Below, piece by piece: positions 59,881-64,000 of a stretch of 64,000 nt of DNA; within the stretch, counting starts at the first letter, position 1, and each line of letters begins with the position of its first letter. The stretch spans positions 1 through 64,000 of the forward strand of contig PUNE01000124.1 in assembly GCA_003551665.1 (NCBI GenBank), written 5' to 3'. Origin of the DNA: Halobacteroidaceae bacterium (lineage in GTDB: Bacteria > Bacillota > Halanaerobiia > B1SED10-174). The position numbers were made by a program, and so were the translations under genes. The notes below the pieces were generated by a model. The model saw only the letters and a list, made by a program, of their open reading frames with translations, had not been told where the DNA came from and ran no database searches.

Positions 59881-59885
59881 AAAAG

Positions 59886-61364
59886 TTGAGCTTAAAAGGG
59901 CATAGTGCCACTTCAATAAATAACAAGTTCAAAAAGGGAGAAGTGTCAGCCCGGGAAATCCTAAAAGATTGCAAGGACAGGTTGGAAGAAAGAGATCCGT
60001 TGTTAAAGGCTTTTGTTGCAACCTCCTGGAAAAGGGCAGAAAAAAAGGCCCGTTCTCTGGATGAAAAAAGGGCAAGAGGGGAGGAGTTGCCTCCCATGGC
60101 AGGTGTTCCTGTTGCCATAAAGGATAACATTGCCCGCCTCCAGGATACACTTACCTGCTGCTCTCGTTTTTTGCAGGGGTTTTACCCGGGTTATTCCGCA
60201 ACAGTGGTGGAAAAACTTGAAAAGGCCGGAGCCCTGATTATTGGGAGGACCAATATGGATGAAATGGCCATGGGTTCTACTACCGAAAAATCTGCGTATT
60301 TTCCCACCCGAAACCCTCACGACCTGGGAAAAGTTCCCGGGGGATCTTCAGGAGGTTCTGCAGCTGCAGTAGGGGGAGGAATTGTTCCCCTTGCACTGGG
60401 CAGTGAAACGGGGGGATCAATTCGCCAGCCGGCTTCTTTCTGTGGAGTTTACGGCCTTAGGGCCACTTATGGTCGGATCTCCCGCTTTGGCCTGGTAGCC
60501 TATGCTTCTTCCCTTGACCAGATTGGCCCCCTTGCGGGAGACCTGCAGGACCTCTGGCTGGTTTTATCCCAGATTTCTGGCCGGGATTCTCGTGATTCAA
60601 CTACTTTTGACAGTGAGGATCTGAAAAGATCTGGGGACAATTTTGATCCCCGAGGGCTCAGAATAGCCATCCCCCGGGAATACCTGGAGCAGGTTGAAGA
60701 CGAGGAAGTCCTGGAGAGGATGATCGAGGTGGTAAGGGATCTTGAACAGGTGGGGGTCATTGTGGAAGAGGTTTCCTTTACCAGTCCCGGGCGGGCACTG
60801 GCAGTTTATTCGGTAATAGCGCCTGCAGAAGCAAGTTCAAACCTGGCTCGTTTTGATGGAATAAGGTTTGGGCCTGCTCCTGAAGCAGAGCAAGACTGGG
60901 AAGCTTTTATAACAAAGAGCAGGGACGAGGGTTTTGGAAAAGAAGTCAAAAACCGAATTTTTCTGGGGACAGTGGTTCTCAGCTCTCCTTACCGCAAGGA
61001 ATTTTTTGATAGGGCTCTGGTTGCCCGGGAAGAAATCCGGGAAGAATTGCATGAACTGTTTAAACGTTTTGACCTAGTCCTTTCTCCAGCTACTCCAACC
61101 CCTGCTTTCAGTCTGGGCGCGGGAATGGAAGAATCCCTGGAGAAATTCATGAGCGATATACTGGCAATTCCGGGAAGCCTTGCAGGGCTGCCCGCGATTT
61201 CCATCCCCATGGGCTTAAACAGAAACGGCCTGCCCCTTGGTTTGCAGCTAATGGGGCCCCCCCGGTCGGAACCTTTCTTGCTTGAGTTTTCTGAACTGGT
61301 TAAAAGGGAAAGCGGGTACGGGGCGGAGGTAAAACTGGAAATTGACCGGGAGGCGGGAAAATGA
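59886..61364 (+). CDS. gatA: Asp-tRNA(Asn)/Glu-tRNA(Gln) amidotransferase subunit A
   Basis: GatA frees ammonia from glutamine for amidation of misacylated Glu-tRNA(Gln) or Asp-tRNA(Asn). The amidase Ser-cisSer-Lys triad is visible: Lys in PVAIKDNI, Ser in [12 protein letters not shown], and Ser in [34 protein letters not shown] follows. The TTG at 59886 (MSLKGHSAT) follows AAAGGGG and lies six bases after the gatC stop; the open frame upstream overlaps gatC and is not family-like. The product is 492 residues, and the stop overlaps gatB. Confidence 0.95.
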   Translation: MSLKGHSATSINNKFKKGEVSAREILKDCKDRLEERDPLLKAFVATSWKRAEKKARSLDEKRARGEELPPMAGVPVAIKDNIARLQDTLTCCSRFLQGFYPGYSATVVEKLEKAGALIIGRTNMDEMAMGSTTEKSAYFPTRNPHDLGKVPGGSSGGSAAAVGGGIVPLALGSETGGSIRQPASFCGVYGLRATYGRISRFGLVAYASSLDQIGPLAGDLQDLWLVLSQISGRDSRDSTTFDSEDLKRSGDNFDPRGLRIAIPREYLEQVEDEEVLERMIEVVRDLEQVGVIVEEVSFTSPGRALAVYSVIAPAEASSNLARFDGIRFGPAPEAEQDWEAFITKSRDEGFGKEVKNRIFLGTVVLSSPYRKEFFDRALVAREEIREELHELFKRFDLVLSPATPTPAFSLGAGMEESLEKFMSDILAIPGSLAGLPAISIPMGLNRNGLPLGLQLMGPPRSEPFLLEFSELVKRESGYGAEVKLEIDREAGK

Positions 61365-62770
61365 GCTGTAAATGGGAGACGATTATCGGGCTGGAAATTC
61401 ATCTCCAGCTAAAAACCAGGTCCAAGATTTTTTGTTCCTGTTCCACCGATTTTTCCGCTCCGGCCAATACCAATACCTGTCCCATTTGTCTAGGTTGGCC
61501 GGGCAGTATGCCTGCACTGAATCAAAAAGCTGTTTTACTTGCCCTGCGGGGAGCGGTGGCTTTGAATTGTAAAATTAACCGGGAAAGCAGCTTTGACCGC
61601 AAAAATTATTTTTATCCTGATCTTCCCAAGGGGTTCCAGATTACCCAGTATTTTCGTCCGCTTGGTTTTGAGGGGTTTTTTCAGGTGGGAGAAAATAAGG
61701 TGGGGATCCAGAGAGTCCACCTGGAAGAAGACGCGGGAAAAACCATTTACAACGGCGAGGAAGTAGAAATTGACTATAACAGGGCGGGCATTCCCCTTGT
61801 TGAAATAGTAACTGAACCCGATCTTGTATCCCCCGATCAGGCCCGGGATTTCCTCCGGGAATTGCGCTTGCTATTACTCTACCTGGGTATTTCCGACTGT
61901 AACATGGAAGAAGGTTCTCTTCGCTGCGATGCCAATATATCCATTAGCACCGGGGGAGAAAAAACAGGTGAAAACCAGGTTGAGTTGAAAAACCTAAATT
62001 CTTTTCAGGCCATTGCCAGGGCCCTTGAATATGAGCAAAATCGGCAGAAAGCTCTTAAAAAGGGCGGGGAAGAAATTGCTCGGGAAACAAGGGGCTGGGA
62101 TACAACTGAAGAAAAAACCTTTTTGCTGCGCAGCAAGGAAGAAAGTGTTGACTATCGTTATTTTCCAGAACCGGATTTGCCTGTCCTGGTGCTTGAGGAG
62201 GGGCTAATTGATTCGGTAAGAATGGATTTGCCAGAAAAACCCCAGGAACGTAAAAAAAGATGGGAAAGAGAGTGGAAAATAGAAAAAGAAGAAACTGAGG
62301 TTCTGATCTCCCAGCAGGCAAGGGCAGATTTCTTTGAAAAAACAGCGCGCCTGGCCCCACCCCGGGAAGCAGCTAAATGGATAAAGGAAAACCTGGTAAA
62401 TTTTGATTTCCCTCCAGAAATTTCCCCTGAGGAACTGGGAGATATCATTAACCGGGTAAGGGCAGGGGAACTGAGTACAAGCCGGGGGAAGGATGTTCTC
62501 CAACTATGCCTGGAAAGCGGAAAAAACCCGGCCCGAATTATCCAAGAAAAAGGCTGGACCCAGGTTAGCGATGAAGACTACATTGAAAAGCTGGTGGACA
62601 GGGTCCTTGAAGAAAATCCCGGGGTGGTTGATGATTACCTATCCGGTAAGGATAAGGCCATCCGGTTTTTGATTGGACAGGCCATGAAGCTCAGCCAGGG
62701 GCAGGCAAATCCAGGCCTGGTTTGGGATTTGATGGAGAGAAAGCTCGAGGAGAGGAAAAATTATGGTTGA
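61361..62770 (+). CDS. gatB: Asp-tRNA(Asn)/Glu-tRNA(Gln) amidotransferase subunit B
   Basis: GatB binds the misacylated tRNA and activates its side chain with ATP. It opens WETIIGLEIHLQLKTRSKIFC, followed by CPICLGWPGSMPALN, KNYFYPDLPKGFQITQY, RVHLEEDAGK and IDYNRAGIPLVEIVTEPD. The C-terminal tail domain ends in the region around IGQAMKLSQGQANPG. ATGA joins gatA and gatB. The product is 469 residues, normal. Confidence 0.97.
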   Translation: MSCKWETIIGLEIHLQLKTRSKIFCSCSTDFSAPANTNTCPICLGWPGSMPALNQKAVLLALRGAVALNCKINRESSFDRKNYFYPDLPKGFQITQYFRPLGFEGFFQVGENKVGIQRVHLEEDAGKTIYNGEEVEIDYNRAGIPLVEIVTEPDLVSPDQARDFLRELRLLLLYLGISDCNMEEGSLRCDANISISTGGEKTGENQVELKNLNSFQAIARALEYEQNRQKALKKGGEEIARETRGWDTTEEKTFLLRSKEESVDYRYFPEPDLPVLVLEEGLIDSVRMDLPEKPQERKKRWEREWKIEKEETEVLISQQARADFFEKTARLAPPREAAKWIKENLVNFDFPPEISPEELGDIINRVRAGELSTSRGKDVLQLCLESGKNPARIIQEKGWTQVSDEDYIEKLVDRVLEENPGVVDDYLSGKDKAIRFLIGQAMKLSQGQANPGLVWDLMERKLEERKNYG

Positions 62771-64000
62771 GGAAATTATTCCGGAAATAACAATAAAAGA
62801 CCTGGGTCATGATGGGCGCGGAGTGGGGAAATTAAATGGATACACTGTTTTTATTGCTGGAACCCTCCCGGGGGAAAGAGTTCGGGCCCGGTTTACGAAG
62901 AGAAAAAAGAAGTTTGGAGAAGCAATCCTCGAAGAGGTTCTTGATGCTTCTCCCCAGCGCCGCATCCCCCCCTGCCCGGTTTATCCTGCATGTGGAGGTT
63001 GTCAAATCCAGCATATGAAGTATCCCTTCCAGGTAGAATTCAAGCGGGATCGCCTTGTCCAGGCAATTTACCGGATTGGAGAAGCTGAAGACTTCCCCCC
63101 ACCGGGGGTTTATGCTGCGAAAAAAGAATTAAATTACCGCAACAAGGCAACCTACCACCTGCAGGGAAACAATGCTGGGTTTTTCAGCCGGCAATCCCGC
63201 AGGATAGTTCCCCATAAAAAATGCGAGCTTTTAACTCCTCAAGCAAACCTGATTAAGGAGGGAGTGGAGGAGCTTTTTAAAGGTAGAAAATTAAGAGATG
63301 GGAAAAAATTTACTGTAAGGACCAGCTTTTCCCATAACCAGAGCTTATTAATCCTGGATGCAGCAGTTAAAACCCAGGGAGGCTGGGAACAAATTATAAC
63401 TCACCTGAATCAAGAAAACCCGGAACTTGTAGGAATTTTTCTTCAGGGAAAAGGGAAAAAGCCAGGAAGGTTGATCTGGGGAAAAAGTAAGGTTGAGGAA
63501 AAGATGGGCAGGTATTCTTTCCAGCTTGGCCCGGAAACATTTTTCCAGGTAAACCCGGAACAGAGAGAAGTTTTATTAAATAAAACCAGGGAAATAGTCC
63601 AGGGGATGGGCTTAAAAAAGATTGCTGATCTTTATGCAGGAGCAGGGGTATTTGGAATTAACCTGGCTGAGTATGCTGAAGAAGTAATGGCGGTGGAAAT
63701 TTCACGAGAGGCAGTTAACGAGGGAAAACGAGTGGTAAAAGAAAACGGCATGGATAATATTCAATTTTATCAGGGGGAGGTAGAAAGGGTTTTTGCCAAG
63801 CTTCCCCGGGATATTGACTGTGTTTTGCTTGATCCTCCCCGGGAAGGTTGCCACCCCCATGTTTGGCAAATAATTGAAGAAAAAAATGTTGACAATATTA
63901 TCTATATCTCCTGCAATCCAGCCACTTTAGCCCGAGATATTGCTGAACTTCAGCCCAGGGGCTTTAGGGTTGAAAGGATGGATTTAGTTGACATGTTTCC
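62763..64000 (+). CDS. 23S rRNA/tRNA (uracil-5-)-methyltransferase, TrmA/RlmCD-like (partial)
   Basis: The gene starts 8 bp before the gatB stop (MVEEIIPEIT) and runs off the window after about 412 codons. An N-terminal TRAM-like domain (IKDLGHDGRGVG) is followed by a cysteine group (CPVYPACGGCQIQHM) that should bind a 4Fe-4S cluster. The SAM site has LYAGAGVFGI, and LLDPPREGC and ISCNPATLARDI are catalytic-region motifs. The nucleophile Cys is in the last. Whether it acts on U1939 or U747 of 23S rRNA, or both, cannot be told. GAGGAG lies upstream. Confidence 0.92.
   Translation, partial: MVEEIIPEITIKDLGHDGRGVGKLNGYTVFIAGTLPGERVRARFTKRKKKFGEAILEEVLDASPQRRIPPCPVYPACGGCQIQHMKYPFQVEFKRDRLVQAIYRIGEAEDFPPPGVYAAKKELNYRNKATYHLQGNNAGFFSRQSRRIVPHKKCELLTPQANLIKEGVEELFKGRKLRDGKKFTVRTSFSHNQSLLILDAAVKTQGGWEQIITHLNQENPELVGIFLQGKGKKPGRLIWGKSKVEEKMGRYSFQLGPETFFQVNPEQREVLLNKTREIVQGMGLKKIADLYAGAGVFGINLAEYAEEVMAVEISREAVNEGKRVVKENGMDNIQFYQGEVERVFAKLPRDIDCVLLDPPREGCHPHVWQIIEEKNVDNIIYISCNPATLARDIAELQPRGFRVERMDLVDMF

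Noticed and set aside
59811..59885. N-terminal extension of gatA to an earlier start.
   Set aside because: It would overlap the gatC-like gene and adds residues not seen in GatA. TTG 59886 has a good binding site.

Overview
This window looks like the chromosome of a Clostridia-type member of the Firmicutes (Bacillota). The pointers are a Bacillus/Clostridium-style S10-spc-alpha ribosomal supercluster, CIRCE-controlled groES-groL, the cdaA-cdaR-glmM-glmS block with a glmS ribozyme, NdoA/NdoAI (MazEF-type) genes, a zinc-ribbon S14, and strong AGGAGG ribosome binding sites with many TTG and GTG starts. A large secreted protein with a putative C-terminal beta-barrel hints, but does not prove, that the cell may have an outer membrane, as in Halanaerobiia or Limnochordia. 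I see no insertion sequence, phage gene or CRISPR array; this is core chromosome.

Positions 1-18.6 kb hold the ribosomal supercluster, all on the + strand: the end of rplC, then rplD-rplW-rplB-rpsS-rplV-rpsC-rplP-rpmC, an extra 85-residue gene, rpsQ-rplN-rplX-rplE-rpsN-rpsH-rplF-rplR-rpsE-rplO-secY-adk-map, an L14e-like KOW protein, infA-rpmJ-rpsM-rpsK-rpsD-rpoA-rplQ, ecfA1-ecfA2-ecfT, truA and rplM-rpsI. The extra gene between rpmC and rpsQ resembles the archaeal/eukaryotic RNase P subunit Rpp29 (archaeal RNase P component 1) and sits exactly where archaea keep it. This is the most striking find. rpmD (L30) is missing from its normal place between rpsE and rplO.

Positions 18.7-26.6 kb hold a Memo-AMMECR1 fusion with its partner radical SAM enzyme, a GTPase-like relative of cyclic 2,3-diphosphoglycerate synthetase, an aldo/keto reductase, the threonine-to-glycine pair tdh-kbl, and a CPBP-like membrane protein. 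Positions 26.7-34.6 kb hold c-di-AMP synthesis and amino-sugar genes (cdaA, a short cdaR, glmM, ribozyme, glmS), then acpS, nnr and alr. Positions 34.8-40.4 kb hold the NdoAI/NdoA toxin pair, an asparaginase, an M20 amidohydrolase and the tRNA t6A modification genes tsaE-tsaB-rimI-tsaD.

Between tsaD and a rearranged radical SAM-PDZ-DUF512-like gene lies a 177-bp cluster of seven same-direction TGTGGA motifs, two of them perfect DnaA boxes. From 42 to 55 kb come groES-groL, a D-cysteine desulfhydrase-like enzyme, guaA, plsY, a TrpR-like regulator, a DUF3842 protein, a COG2509 flavoprotein, an MFS transporter, a bactofilin-like membrane protein, tRNA-Pro(CGG) and the metallopeptidase/propeller/barrel protein. 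The end holds pcrA, ligA, a very short gatC, gatA, gatB and a partial TrmA/RlmD-type RNA methyltransferase. All calls come from reading motifs and gene order; no database search was possible.
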